Positions 15,536-23,669 of a stretch of 24,088 nt of DNA are shown piece after piece; position 1 is the first letter of the stretch, and every line of letters begins with the position of its first letter. A program made the translations under genes and the position numbers. Origin of the DNA: an uncultured Phycisphaerales bacterium (lineage in GTDB: Bacteria; Planctomycetota; Phycisphaerae; Sedimentisphaerales; Anaerobacaceae). The notes below the pieces were generated by a model that searched no databases, had not been told where the DNA came from, and was given only the letters and a program-made list of their open reading frames with translations. The stretch is from NCBI GenBank assembly GCA_937927975.1, contig CALEZT010000003.1:1-24088 (forward strand), given 5' to 3'.

Positions 15536-17383
15536 ATGTTGAGCGGACGAACCCTCGCGTGCATTCTGGTTATCGGATGTTTCTTCGTTGGGACCGGTTT
15601 TGCGCAGAATTTGACCGCGTCTCCGGTCGCCGGCCTTCAGCAGCCCTCCCGGAGTCTGGCCGACAACTGGAACGATTTCCTGCACTACACCAAGATCGGT
15701 CGGCTTGATCTGGCCAAGGCCTACGCCAGGGCGGTGCTCCAGAGCAACCCCGACCCGGCCGAGCTGTTCAAGCTCGTCGAAGAGAACCAGCAAGGCTACC
15801 AGGTGGCCATGAAGGCCGCCGAGACCGCCCATGACGACGAGCTGGCCAAGCTGACCCAGGAAGTCTTGGCGGTGGTCGACGAGGGTCGGTTCCTCCGGCG
15901 GACCGAGCCCACGCTGATCGTCCAGGAGATCCAGCGGCTCAGCACGACGATCCGAGGCAAGATGACGGCCACGCGACGGCTCCAGGACGCAGGCGAGTAC
16001 GCGGTGCCCTTCATGCTGGACGCGATGACCGAAGCGATCCGCAATCCCGCCTACGAGGTCAAACTGGCCGACCTGATCGAGGTTCTGCCGAAGATCGGAC
16101 GGCCCGCCATTCGCCCTCTGACTGCGGCCCTCCAGACCAACAACAACCAGCTCAAGGCCGAGATCGTTCGGGCACTGGGCCGGATCGGATATCCGCAGTC
16201 GCTGCCGTATCTGAAGCTCGTCGTCGAGACCTCGCAGGCATTGGACCTGAGGAACCTCGCGGCCGAGAGCATTCGCCAGATCGACCCGCGGGCCGCCGGC
16301 GGCGTCGCCTCCGCGATGTTCTACCAACTGGGCGAGCGGTACTACTACCATGACGAGTCTCTGGCTCCGCCGACGGATGTGAGCTTCGCGAATATCTGGT
16401 TCTGGGACGGCCAGACCGGCCGGCTGATTCGTACGCCGGTGGATCAGGCCTACTTCCATGAGCTGATGACGATGCGGTGCTGCGAATGGTCGCTACGGGC
16501 CGACGACCAGTTCGGCCTGGCGATCGGACTGTGGTTGGCGGCCTTCTTCAAGGCCGAGTCCACCGGGATCTCGATGCCCGAGTATTTCGGCGAGAATCAC
16601 GCGACCGCTCTGGTCTACGCGACGACGGCCGGTCCTGAGTATCTCCATCAGGCTCTGGCTCGCGCGGTCAACGACCGTAATGCCGCCGTGGCGCTGGGCG
16701 CCGTCGAGGCCCTGGCGACCACCGCCGGCGAGAAGTCTTTGATGTACACGCTGGGACCGTCCCAGCCGCTCTTGCAGGCCCTGTCGTTCCAGGATCGCGC
16801 GGTTCGCTACAGCGCCGCGATCGCCATCGGTAACGCCGGACCGCGGGATCAGTTCGTGGAGAGCCGGATCGTCGTGCAGAATCTTGCGGAGGCCCTGGGC
16901 CGCAACGATCGGCAGGGCGCGTCCCTCGGGCAATGGTCCGAGGAACTGGCCGAAAGCTACGCCTTGCGGTCGGTCCAGGCGATGTACAAGCTCGCCATCA
17001 GCCGAAATCCGGTGATCGATCTGTCGCAGGCTCTGCCCGCTCTGATGGCGGCCACGAAGGATTCGCAGCAGCAGATCCAGGTCCTGGCCTGCCAGACCTT
17101 GGCGTACGTCAACAGCCCCAACGCCCAGCGGGCCATCGCCGACATGGCGATGAACGCCGCCCAGGAGATGCCTGTGCAGATCGCGGCGTTCGAGGCCCTG
17201 GCCGGCTCCGCCAAGCTCCATGGCAACCTCTTGCCCGACGCGAGCGTCGCGGCGATGTACGCTCTCATTCAGTCCACGGAGACGGATGCCAGTATTCGAG
17301 CCGCGGCGGCGGCGGCGTTCGGCGCCTTGAACCTGCCCAGCCAGAAGGTCAAGAATCTGATCCTCGACCAGGCCAGGAGTTGA
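15536..17383 (+). CDS. Exported HEAT-repeat protein of unknown function
   Basis: Protein of 615 residues from the ATG at 15536. GGAG lies eight bases upstream, and the start gives a clean signal peptide (ACILVIGCFFVGTGFAQ, cleavage near 23). In-frame starts upstream at 15467 and 15503 would spoil that signal. Helical HEAT-type repeats occur at about 150-275 (IRPLTAALQTNNNQLKAEIVRALGRIGYPQSLPYLKLVV) and again from about 385 to the end (VALGAVEALATTAGEK, VRYSAAIAIGNAGPRD, IRAAAAAAFGALNL). Between them, residues about 280-380 form an aromatic-rich non-repeat insert (YYYHDESLAPPTDVSFANIWFWDG). No catalytic motif is visible, so a scaffold or binding role outside the cytoplasm is likely. It is driven by its own promoter and converges with the lipoprotein methyltransferase gene, only 15 bases away. 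Confidence 0.8.
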   Translation: MLSGRTLACILVIGCFFVGTGFAQNLTASPVAGLQQPSRSLADNWNDFLHYTKIGRLDLAKAYARAVLQSNPDPAELFKLVEENQQGYQVAMKAAETAHDDELAKLTQEVLAVVDEGRFLRRTEPTLIVQEIQRLSTTIRGKMTATRRLQDAGEYAVPFMLDAMTEAIRNPAYEVKLADLIEVLPKIGRPAIRPLTAALQTNNNQLKAEIVRALGRIGYPQSLPYLKLVVETSQALDLRNLAAESIRQIDPRAAGGVASAMFYQLGERYYYHDESLAPPTDVSFANIWFWDGQTGRLIRTPVDQAYFHELMTMRCCEWSLRADDQFGLAIGLWLAAFFKAESTGISMPEYFGENHATALVYATTAGPEYLHQALARAVNDRNAAVALGAVEALATTAGEKSLMYTLGPSQPLLQALSFQDRAVRYSAAIAIGNAGPRDQFVESRIVVQNLAEALGRNDRQGASLGQWSEELAESYALRSVQAMYKLAISRNPVIDLSQALPALMAATKDSQQQIQVLACQTLAYVNSPNAQRAIADMAMNAAQEMPVQIAAFEALAGSAKLHGNLLPDASVAAMYALIQSTETDASIRAAAAAAFGALNLPSQKVKNLILDQARS

Positions 17384-17398
17384 TTCGCTCGGAGACGG

Positions 17399-18073
17399 CT
17401 ATTCGCCGGAAGTCGGCAACGGGCATCGCCACAGTAGTATCCTGTGCCGACGGTCGTCTTCACGGGAGGCCATCGTCTCAACCTTGTCGGGCGGGATGCC
17501 GCCGATCCCGAAGTCGTGCGAAACGATCCTCGCCCCCGGTCCCAGTCGGCTCAACTGCGGGATCAATTGGGCGTTGATCTCGCTGCCCATGTAGATCGCA
17601 ACGACGCTCACGCCCTCCAGATCCACCGACAAGACGTTCCTCTGCTCGACTGCGACCAGGTGCGATACCTTGTGGCGCCTGGCGTTCTCCCTGGCCTCCG
17701 CGACACGCAGCGGGTCCAGGTCGTATCCTATCGCACGGCACCCGTAGCGTTTGGCTGCGGTGACGAGGATGCGTCCATCCCCGCAGCCGAGGTCGCAGAC
17801 CACGTCGTCCGGGGTCACGCGCGCCATCTTGAGCATTCGATCCACCACGTCCTGCGGGGTCCGGACGAACTCGACGAAGACCAGCGCCGGCAGGTCCTCC
17901 AATTCGTCTTTCTGCGCATGCACGGCGACACCCCCCGGTTCTCGCGTCAGCACAGCGACTGATTCGGTTGCGGTCGAACCGCAGCCGGCGGCCAGCACGC
18001 TCATGGCCACGAAGAGCACGGCAGCCCTTTGCAGATTCGATCGGACGGACCGCATTGTCGCGAGGATCTTCAT
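17399..18073 (-). CDS. Predicted lipoprotein with class I SAM-methyltransferase domain
   Basis: Protein of 224 residues. The N-terminus has arginines, a hydrophobic run and VLAAGC with Cys31, fitting a lipoprotein signal. Residues about 68-215 are a methyltransferase fold: FVRTPQDVVDRMLKMARV, the SAM-binding loop VVCDLGCGDGRILVTAAKRYG (92-111), acidic residues in GYDLDPLRVAEAREN, then VVAIYMGSEINAQLIPQL and GARIVSHDF. The same arrangement of a VRTPQ-VVDRML opening and DLGCGDGR occurs in a family of short methyltransferases common in Planctomycetota. Export is odd because SAM is cytoplasmic; the domain may have been repurposed, or the first 30 residues may act as a membrane anchor with the domain inside. 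No Shine-Dalgarno is seen, and Met7 is an alternative start. It is divergent from the epimerase operon. Confidence 0.82.
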   Translation of the reverse strand: MKILATMRSVRSNLQRAAVLFVAMSVLAAGCGSTATESVAVLTREPGGVAVHAQKDELEDLPALVFVEFVRTPQDVVDRMLKMARVTPDDVVCDLGCGDGRILVTAAKRYGCRAIGYDLDPLRVAEARENARRHKVSHLVAVEQRNVLSVDLEGVSVVAIYMGSEINAQLIPQLSRLGPGARIVSHDFGIGGIPPDKVETMASREDDRRHRILLWRCPLPTSGE

Positions 18074-18134
18074 CGCGGGGCATTGTACTCGATCGCGGGA
18101 TGCGCGTCGTCCCGATTTCCCGTCGCGTCCGGTC

Positions 18135-18162
18135 TTGCAGGTTCGTTTGTCGGCGGTATGAT
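18135..18162 (+). promoter_or_regulatory. Candidate promoter for the epimerase operon
   Basis: TTGCAG (18135-18140), 16 bases, then TATGAT (18157-18162), about 60 bases before the epimerase start and inside the 149-base divergent region. The -10 is good (five of six) but the -35 matches only three positions. Confidence 0.35.
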
Positions 18163-18222
18163 AACGGGCTTGCGGGCGGGCGTCCGCCCCTGGGTTGCCA
18201 AGGAGAATAGGAGGACTATGGA

Positions 18223-19497
18223 ATGGCCGTGGACAAAAAGCAGATTTCGGCGTGTCTGGACGAGTGCAGGCATCATCTGACCACGGAACTGCTGCCGTTC
18301 TGGATGAATCGAGCCAAGGACGACCAATACGGCGGCTTCATCACCCATTTCGACAAGGACGGCAAGGACTCCGGCACCGACGAGAAGTCGATGCTGGGCC
18401 AGATGCGGTTCATCTATTCGATGTCCGCGGCGCACCGGGCCGGCTACGGCGGGGGCAAGTGCGCCGAGTTCGCCAGGCACGGCGTAGACTTCGTCCTGAA
18501 CAGGCTCTGGGACGAGAAGTACGGCGGCTTCTACTGGATGGCCAACCGCAAGGGCGAGATCGTCGTGGACAAGAAGATCCTCTACGGTCTGAGCTTCGCC
18601 ATGTACGGTCTGACGGAGTACACCATGGCCACCGGCGACCCGCGCGGTCAGGAGTATGCGGAGAAAGTCTTCGACCTCGTGAAGAAGTACACGACCGAGA
18701 CGAGCTACGGCGGGTACTGGGAGATGTTCGAGCGGGACTGGACTCTCTGCGGTCCCGGCCCCAAGGGCGGCGACCGCAAGACGCTCGACGTCCACATGCA
18801 CCTGATGGAAGCCTTCACGAACCTGTACGAGTGCACGAAGCAGGAAATCCACAGACGTACGCTGGTGGAAGACATCGACATTCTGCTCAAGAAGATTCTG
18901 CACAAACGGTACGCGACGGGTATCCCGCAGTTCTGGGTAGACTGGAAGGTCGCGCCGCAGATCAAGTTCGACGTCGTGTGGGGCTGGGACCGGTTCGCTG
19001 AAGGCGGAGCCAAACCCAATGCCCAGGATAACACCTCCGCCGGGCACAATGTCGAGTTTGCCTGGCTGCTGGCGCACGCCACGGACGTACTGGGCGCCGG
19101 CTGGGACGACTACAAGAAGGTGGTCAAGAAGGCGATGGACCACGGCATGAAGAACGGCATCGACCCCGAGTACGGCGGCGTCTACACCGAAGGGCCCCAC
19201 GCCGGCGGCGTCCACGACACCGAGAAGGAATTCTGGCAGCAGGCGGAAGTCATGATCGGCATGTTGGAAGGCTGCCTGCGGTTCGGGCCGAAGACCTACT
19301 GGCCGGCCTACTACAACGTCCACCGATTCGTCTTCGACAAGATGATCAACCACGCGCTCGGCGAATGGTGGCCGCTGTTGAACCGCGAAGGCCAGCCCGT
19401 TCGATGGAATCACATGAGCCATTCGTGGAAAGTCAATTATCACACGATCCGCTGCCTGATCGAGTCGATCAAACGACTCGAACGGTTGCTGGGTTGA
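18223..19497 (+). CDS. AGE-family sugar 2-epimerase/isomerase (cellobiose 2-epimerase-like)
   Basis: Cytoplasmic protein of 424 residues, full length for the N-acylglucosamine 2-epimerase (AGE) superfamily, an (alpha/alpha)6 barrel. Family marks include LWDEKYGGFYWM (95-106), ILYGLSFAMYGLTEY (119-133), DVHMHLMEAFTNLYE (189-203), GHNVEFAWLL (274-283) and WKVNYHTIRCLIE (402-414). His275 and His407 match the pair of histidines that act as general acid and base in cellobiose 2-epimerases. The reaction would be C2 epimerisation or aldose-ketose isomerisation of a free sugar such as cellobiose, mannose or N-acylglucosamine; the sequence does not decide which. AGGAGG lies eight bases before the ATG. 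It is the first gene of a three-gene unit with the unknown protein at 19519 and the kinase-phosphatase fusion. Confidence 0.9.
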   Translation: MAVDKKQISACLDECRHHLTTELLPFWMNRAKDDQYGGFITHFDKDGKDSGTDEKSMLGQMRFIYSMSAAHRAGYGGGKCAEFARHGVDFVLNRLWDEKYGGFYWMANRKGEIVVDKKILYGLSFAMYGLTEYTMATGDPRGQEYAEKVFDLVKKYTTETSYGGYWEMFERDWTLCGPGPKGGDRKTLDVHMHLMEAFTNLYECTKQEIHRRTLVEDIDILLKKILHKRYATGIPQFWVDWKVAPQIKFDVVWGWDRFAEGGAKPNAQDNTSAGHNVEFAWLLAHATDVLGAGWDDYKKVVKKAMDHGMKNGIDPEYGGVYTEGPHAGGVHDTEKEFWQQAEVMIGMLEGCLRFGPKTYWPAYYNVHRFVFDKMINHALGEWWPLLNREGQPVRWNHMSHSWKVNYHTIRCLIESIKRLERLLG

Positions 19498-19518
19498 TTG
19501 CGGAGAGCACTGCCGATA

Positions 19519-20550
19519 ATGGAATACGAGGGTAGATTCAAGGCGTTTGATGCGGGACGGGTGAAGACGTACCCGCTGGCGACGCGAAGCAACAAGGTCA
19601 AGCTGGGCGATCTGGTCTTGCCCAAGCATATGAGCGGTGCGGCGTTCGACATTCCGCCGGAAGTCCTGCGAAACGTTCAGATGCTGGCCGAGGCGATCGT
19701 CGCTGCCCGGCGGGACGGAAGGCCTGTGATCCTGTTCACCGGTGCGCACCTGATCAAGAACGGCTTGGGCCCGCTGCTGGTGGACCTCGTCGAGCGGGGT
19801 TGCCTGACGCTCGTCGCCGGCAACGGCGCGACGACAATTCACGATTTCGAGTTGGCCTTGATCGGCGAGACGAGCGAGAACGTCCCTGCCGCCCTGGACA
19901 AGGGCCTGTTCGGCATGGCCTATGAGTTCGGCTACATCAACGCGGCGCTGTCCGTCGGCAACCGGCACAAGCTCGGTTACGGCGAGACGCTCGGGCGGAT
20001 GATCTGCGACGAGTCTTTTCGCAAGCAGGTGCTGTCGCTGGTGGCCAAGCCCGCCTCGCCGACGCAGTTCACCAATCCCGAGGTCAGCCTCCTGGCGGCC
20101 TGCTACCGCAAGGGCGTCCCGTTCACGGTGCACGTCGGCGTTGGCGTCGACGTGATCGATCAGCATCCGAGCTTCGACGGTCAGGCCAAGGGCGGCTGCT
20201 CCGGCCGGGATTTTCTGCTCTACACGAACGAGATCTGCAAGCTCACGAAAGGCGGCGTTGTCCTCAATATCGGCAGCGCGGTTACCGGCCCCGAGGTCCT
20301 GCTCAAAGCGGTCTCGATGGCCGCGAACGTGGGCAGCGTCCCGCAGGGCATTCTCACCGCCGATTTCGACCTGCGCGAGCACAAGGTCGGGCACATGACT
20401 GACGAAGCGGCTCAAGGCTACTATTTCCGCGATCAGAAGAGCGTGGTCACCCGCATCCCCGAGGCCTTCGGCGGTCGGGGGCTCTACATCCAGGGCGACC
20501 AGAAGCAGACGGTTCCGCTCTTGTACAAATACCTCAGCGAGGCGCGATAA
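19519..20550 (+). CDS. Conserved-looking cytoplasmic protein, possibly deoxyhypusine-synthase-like fold
   Basis: Protein of 343 residues from the ATG at 19519, 21 bases after the epimerase stop; a TTG at 19498 is in frame but less likely. No signal peptide or membrane helix is seen. Alternating strands and helices suggest a Rossmann-like fold: RPVILFTGAHLIKNGLGPLLVDLVERG (68-94), TLVAGNGATTIHDFELALIGETSENV (97-122), GLFGMAYEFGYINAAL (129-144), GVPFTVHVGVGVDVIDQHPSFDG (199-221) and KGGVVLNIGSAVTGPEVLLKA (245-264). Glycine-rich turns followed by His/Asp/Glu recall the NAD-binding architecture of deoxyhypusine synthase, but this is only a resemblance and I cannot point to the catalytic lysine. 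Its position between a sugar epimerase and a sugar kinase-phosphatase implies a step in the same sugar pathway. Confidence 0.75.
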   Translation: MEYEGRFKAFDAGRVKTYPLATRSNKVKLGDLVLPKHMSGAAFDIPPEVLRNVQMLAEAIVAARRDGRPVILFTGAHLIKNGLGPLLVDLVERGCLTLVAGNGATTIHDFELALIGETSENVPAALDKGLFGMAYEFGYINAALSVGNRHKLGYGETLGRMICDESFRKQVLSLVAKPASPTQFTNPEVSLLAACYRKGVPFTVHVGVGVDVIDQHPSFDGQAKGGCSGRDFLLYTNEICKLTKGGVVLNIGSAVTGPEVLLKAVSMAANVGSVPQGILTADFDLREHKVGHMTDEAAQGYYFRDQKSVVTRIPEAFGGRGLYIQGDQKQTVPLLYKYLSEAR

Positions 20551-20555
20551 GACGC

Positions 20556-22463
20556 ATGGACCCACAGCGTATCAAAGAGATTCTGGGCAAGATCGGACAG
20601 ACCCGCATCGCGGTTTATGGTGACTTCTGCATCGACGCGTACTGGATGCTGGATCCCAGGGGGTCCGAGGTCTCCGAGGAGACGGGGCTCCAGGCGAGAG
20701 CGGTCCGCCAGCACTATTACTCACTGGGCGGCGCCTCGAACGTCGTGGCGAACCTCGCGGCGCTGAAGCCCAAGTCGATTCAGGTTGTCGGCGCGATCGG
20801 CGATGACATCTTCGGTCGAGAGCTTCGAAGGCAGTTCGAAGAGCTTGGCGTCGACACGGCGCGTCTCGTCGTTCAGAAGGAGAATTACGACACCGTCGCG
20901 TTCGGCAAGCCGTACCTCGACGAGCGGGAGGAACCCCGCGTCGATTTCGGATTCTTCAACAAGCGAAGCACGGCAACCGACGCCGCGCTGCTCGACGGCA
21001 TCGGCGACGTGCTCCGGAACGTCGATGCGATGATCGTCAACCAGCAGGTGCCCGGCAGCATCACGAACGAGTCGTTCATCGATGGAGCCAACAAGCTCTT
21101 CGCCGAGTGCCCGAACAAGCCCATTCTGCTCGATTCGCGTCATTTCGGCGACCGGTTCAAACACATCATCCGCAAGATCAACGACCGCGAAGCGGCCCGG
21201 CTCAACGGCGTGGAGGTCGCTCGTGACGAGAATCCTTCGCTCGACGATGTCAAGCGGTACGCGCAGAGTCTATTCGGCTGGTTCAACAAGCCGGTCTTCC
21301 TGACCCGCGGCGCGCGAGGCATGCTCGCGGTCGACGGCTCGGGCGTGCACCCGATTCCGGGCATTCAACTGCTCAAGAAACTCGACCCGGTCGGCGCGGG
21401 GGACACGGTGACGAGCGCACTGGCTTTGTGTCTTGGCGCCGGCGTGCCGGCGGCCGAAGCGGCCGAGTTCGCCAACTTTGCAGCCGCGGTCACGGTCCAG
21501 AAACTCTTCCAGACCGGCACCGCCAACGGCGAAGAGATCCTCGCGGTGGCCAAGGACCCCGACTTCATCTATGAGCCGGAGTTGGCCGAGAGCCCGCGGA
21601 AGGCGAAGTACCTGCCTGAGACGGAGATCGAGATCACAGGACACTGGCCCGCGGCGCCATCCCGCGCCATTCGCCACGCGGTCTTCGACAACGACGGCAC
21701 GATCAGCACGCTGCGCCAGGGGTGGGAGGGGATCATGGCTCCGGTCATGATCAAGGCCATCCTGGGCGATCGATATGCGACCGCGGACGAGTCGCTCTAC
21801 CGCGAGGTTCGCGAGCGAGTCCTGGATTTCATCGACAAATCCACCGGCATCCAGACCATCGTGCAGATGGAAGGCCTGGTCGGTCTGGTCCGCGAGTTCG
21901 GCATCGTGCCGGCGGACGAGGTCCTCGACCGTTTCGGCTACAAGCGGATCTACAACGACGCGCTGATGGAGATGGTGAACGAGCGACTGGCCAAGCTCAA
22001 ACGCGGCCAGCTTGACGTGACCGATTTTACGATCAAAGGGGCGGTCGAATTTCTCCAGACGTTGCGAGATCGTGGGGTGACGCTCTACCTGGCCAGCGGC
22101 ACGGACCATGCGGACGTGGTCGCGGAGGCCGAGGCCCTCGGTCATGCGAAGCTCTTCAACGGCGGCATCTACGGCGCCGTCGGCGACATCGACAGTTGTT
22201 CCAAGAAGATGGTGCTCGATCGGATTCTGAAGGAGAACAACCTGCAGGGCCCGGAACTGGCCGTCTTCGGCGACGGCCCGGTCGAGCTGCGAGAGTCCCG
22301 CAAGCGGGGCGGCCTGGCGATCGGCATCGCATCCGACGAGGTCCGGCGCTATGGGCTGAACCTCGAGAAACGCGCCCGCCTGATCAAGGCCGGCGCGCAC
22401 GTTCTTGTGCCCGACTTCTCTCAGCGGGCGGAATTGCTCGGACTGCTCTTGCCGAAGGCGTGA
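20556..22463 (+). CDS. Fusion of PfkB-family sugar kinase (RfaE/HldE-like) and HAD phosphatase
   Basis: A 635-residue two-domain enzyme. Residues about 1-340 are a PfkB/ribokinase-type kinase resembling the heptose-7-phosphate kinase half of HldE/RfaE: GDFCIDAYW (22-30), substrate motif YSLGGASNVVANLAAL (55-70), NQQVPGSIT (162-170), and DPVGAGDTVTSALAL (277-291) with catalytic Asp283. After a short linker, residues about 370-635 are a HAD hydrolase: motif I FDNDGT with Asp378 and Asp380, a helical cap at about 390-490, motif II LASGTDHAD (512-520), a motif III lysine in CSKKMVLDRIL, and motif IV FGDGPVELRES (571-581). In HldE the second domain is an adenylyltransferase; here a phosphatase replaces it. 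One protein could thus phosphorylate a sugar phosphate and remove another phosphate. It follows the upstream gene by five bases. Domain calls are firm; the substrate is unknown. Confidence 0.9.
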   Translation: MDPQRIKEILGKIGQTRIAVYGDFCIDAYWMLDPRGSEVSEETGLQARAVRQHYYSLGGASNVVANLAALKPKSIQVVGAIGDDIFGRELRRQFEELGVDTARLVVQKENYDTVAFGKPYLDEREEPRVDFGFFNKRSTATDAALLDGIGDVLRNVDAMIVNQQVPGSITNESFIDGANKLFAECPNKPILLDSRHFGDRFKHIIRKINDREAARLNGVEVARDENPSLDDVKRYAQSLFGWFNKPVFLTRGARGMLAVDGSGVHPIPGIQLLKKLDPVGAGDTVTSALALCLGAGVPAAEAAEFANFAAAVTVQKLFQTGTANGEEILAVAKDPDFIYEPELAESPRKAKYLPETEIEITGHWPAAPSRAIRHAVFDNDGTISTLRQGWEGIMAPVMIKAILGDRYATADESLYREVRERVLDFIDKSTGIQTIVQMEGLVGLVREFGIVPADEVLDRFGYKRIYNDALMEMVNERLAKLKRGQLDVTDFTIKGAVEFLQTLRDRGVTLYLASGTDHADVVAEAEALGHAKLFNGGIYGAVGDIDSCSKKMVLDRILKENNLQGPELAVFGDGPVELRESRKRGGLAIGIASDEVRRYGLNLEKRARLIKAGAHVLVPDFSQRAELLGLLLPKA

Positions 22464-22531
22464 GCGGCTTTCGAACGGATGGGCCCCGAGGCGGAGGTTG
22501 GACCGCCGTAAGGGATTTCCTGATTGTTAAC

Positions 22532-22546
22532 GGGACATCGCGTCCC
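22532..22546 (+). repeat. Short hairpin just upstream of the NqrB-like gene
   Basis: GGGAC (22532-22536) pairs perfectly with GTCCC (22542-22546) around a five-base loop, 16 bases before the start codon. The following bases are not a U-run, so termination is doubtful. It could influence translation, as no Shine-Dalgarno is visible there. Confidence 0.25.
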
Positions 22547-22562
22547 CAAAGTTCTTGAAACT

Positions 22563-23669
22563 ATGGCGTCACGGAAGAAACCGAAACGATTGTTGCTCAG
22601 GCAAATGATGATGCGTCGCGTTCTGCTGGCGTTGCTGCCCTGCGTGGCAGGTGCGGTGTACTACTTCGGCTGGCGGAGCCTGGCGATGATTCTCTGGTCG
22701 GGCGCGGTCGGGTTCTCCGTCGAGTATGCGTTCACCCGCCTGCGGGGCGAGCCCGTCACGGAATCGGTCTTCGTCACGACGACGATTCTCGCTCTGATCA
22801 TGCCGCCGACGGTCCCCTGGCACGTCCTGACGGTCGGCGCCGTCTTCGCAATCATGTTCACGAAGGAGATCTTCGGTGGTTTCGGACGGAATTTCTTCAA
22901 CCCGGCCATGGCGGGTCGGTGCTTCGTCTACGTCTGCTTCCCGGTGGCGATGACCGCGGTCTGGTCGCCCGCGGCCGAAGGGACGTGGGGGGCGCTGGAT
23001 CGGTGGACCACGGCTGTGCCGCGAGAGAGCGAGGGGGCTCCCTCTGTCGTTTCTCCGTCGTCGCCCCGCGCGGTCACTGGGGCCACTCCCCTGGCGTATC
23101 TGAAATCGGGGCGGATGGTCCTGACCTCAGATGGCGATGCCCAGGCACAGATCCCATTCGACATTCCGGAGGACCAGACGGTTCGTGTGGACCGGAATTC
23201 GTTCTGGAAACGGCTCTTCTTCGGACGGGTCAGCGGGACGACGGGCGTCACCAGCATTCTGCTGGTTCTGATCGGCGGTCTGTATCTGTTCTTCTCCAGG
23301 ACCGCCAGTCGAACGATCATCGTCACGATCGTTTTGACGTATGCTCTGCTGACCCAGATCCTCTACTGGGCGGGGGTGCCGCCGGTCCCGTCCGCGGTGA
23401 CCGCACTGCTGGGCGGCGGCTGGCTGTTCGGCGCGTTCTTCATGGCGACCGATCCGGTCAGCGCCCCCAAGACGGAACTGGGTCGGGGGATCTATGCAGC
23501 CATCATCGGCGCGTGCAGCGTGGTGATTCGGAACTTCTCGATCTTCAACGGAGGTCTGATGTTCTCCATCCTGATCGGCAACATGTTCGCGCCGATCATC
23601 GATTACGGCGTCAAGGCCCTCGCTGCGTCGGCTGCCCGCAGACGGCAGGGAAAGGAGCCCATCGCCTGA
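22563..23669 (+). CDS. nqrB: NqrB/RnfD-family subunit of a membrane redox-driven ion pump
   Basis: Integral membrane protein of 368 residues from the ATG at 22563; a TTG at 22524 is in frame. It belongs to the NqrB/RnfD family, which carries electrons through covalently bound FMN and helps move Na+ or H+ across the membrane. Family signatures: MPPTVPWHVLTVGAVFAIMFTKEIFGGFGRNFFNPAMAGR (80-119), the flavinylation motif VTGATPL with Thr175 as FMN acceptor, FGAFFMATDPVSAPKT (289-304), and GLMFSILIGNMFAPIIDY (331-348). Several hydrophobic helices are present. KEIFGGFGRNFFNPAMAGR and NMFAPIIDY look closer to NqrB than to RnfD, but the length lies between the two. The next gene, an NqrC/RnfG relative, overlaps its stop by one base. 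No nqrA or rnfC precedes it here. No Shine-Dalgarno is evident. Confidence 0.88.
   Translation: MASRKKPKRLLLRQMMMRRVLLALLPCVAGAVYYFGWRSLAMILWSGAVGFSVEYAFTRLRGEPVTESVFVTTTILALIMPPTVPWHVLTVGAVFAIMFTKEIFGGFGRNFFNPAMAGRCFVYVCFPVAMTAVWSPAAEGTWGALDRWTTAVPRESEGAPSVVSPSSPRAVTGATPLAYLKSGRMVLTSDGDAQAQIPFDIPEDQTVRVDRNSFWKRLFFGRVSGTTGVTSILLVLIGGLYLFFSRTASRTIIVTIVLTYALLTQILYWAGVPPVPSAVTALLGGGWLFGAFFMATDPVSAPKTELGRGIYAAIIGACSVVIRNFSIFNGGLMFSILIGNMFAPIIDYGVKALAASAARRRQGKEPIA

Noticed and set aside
18070..20565. An 831-codon minus-strand frame opposite the epimerase and its neighbour
   Set aside because: It is antisense to two well-supported genes and has low-complexity composition with no recognisable motif.
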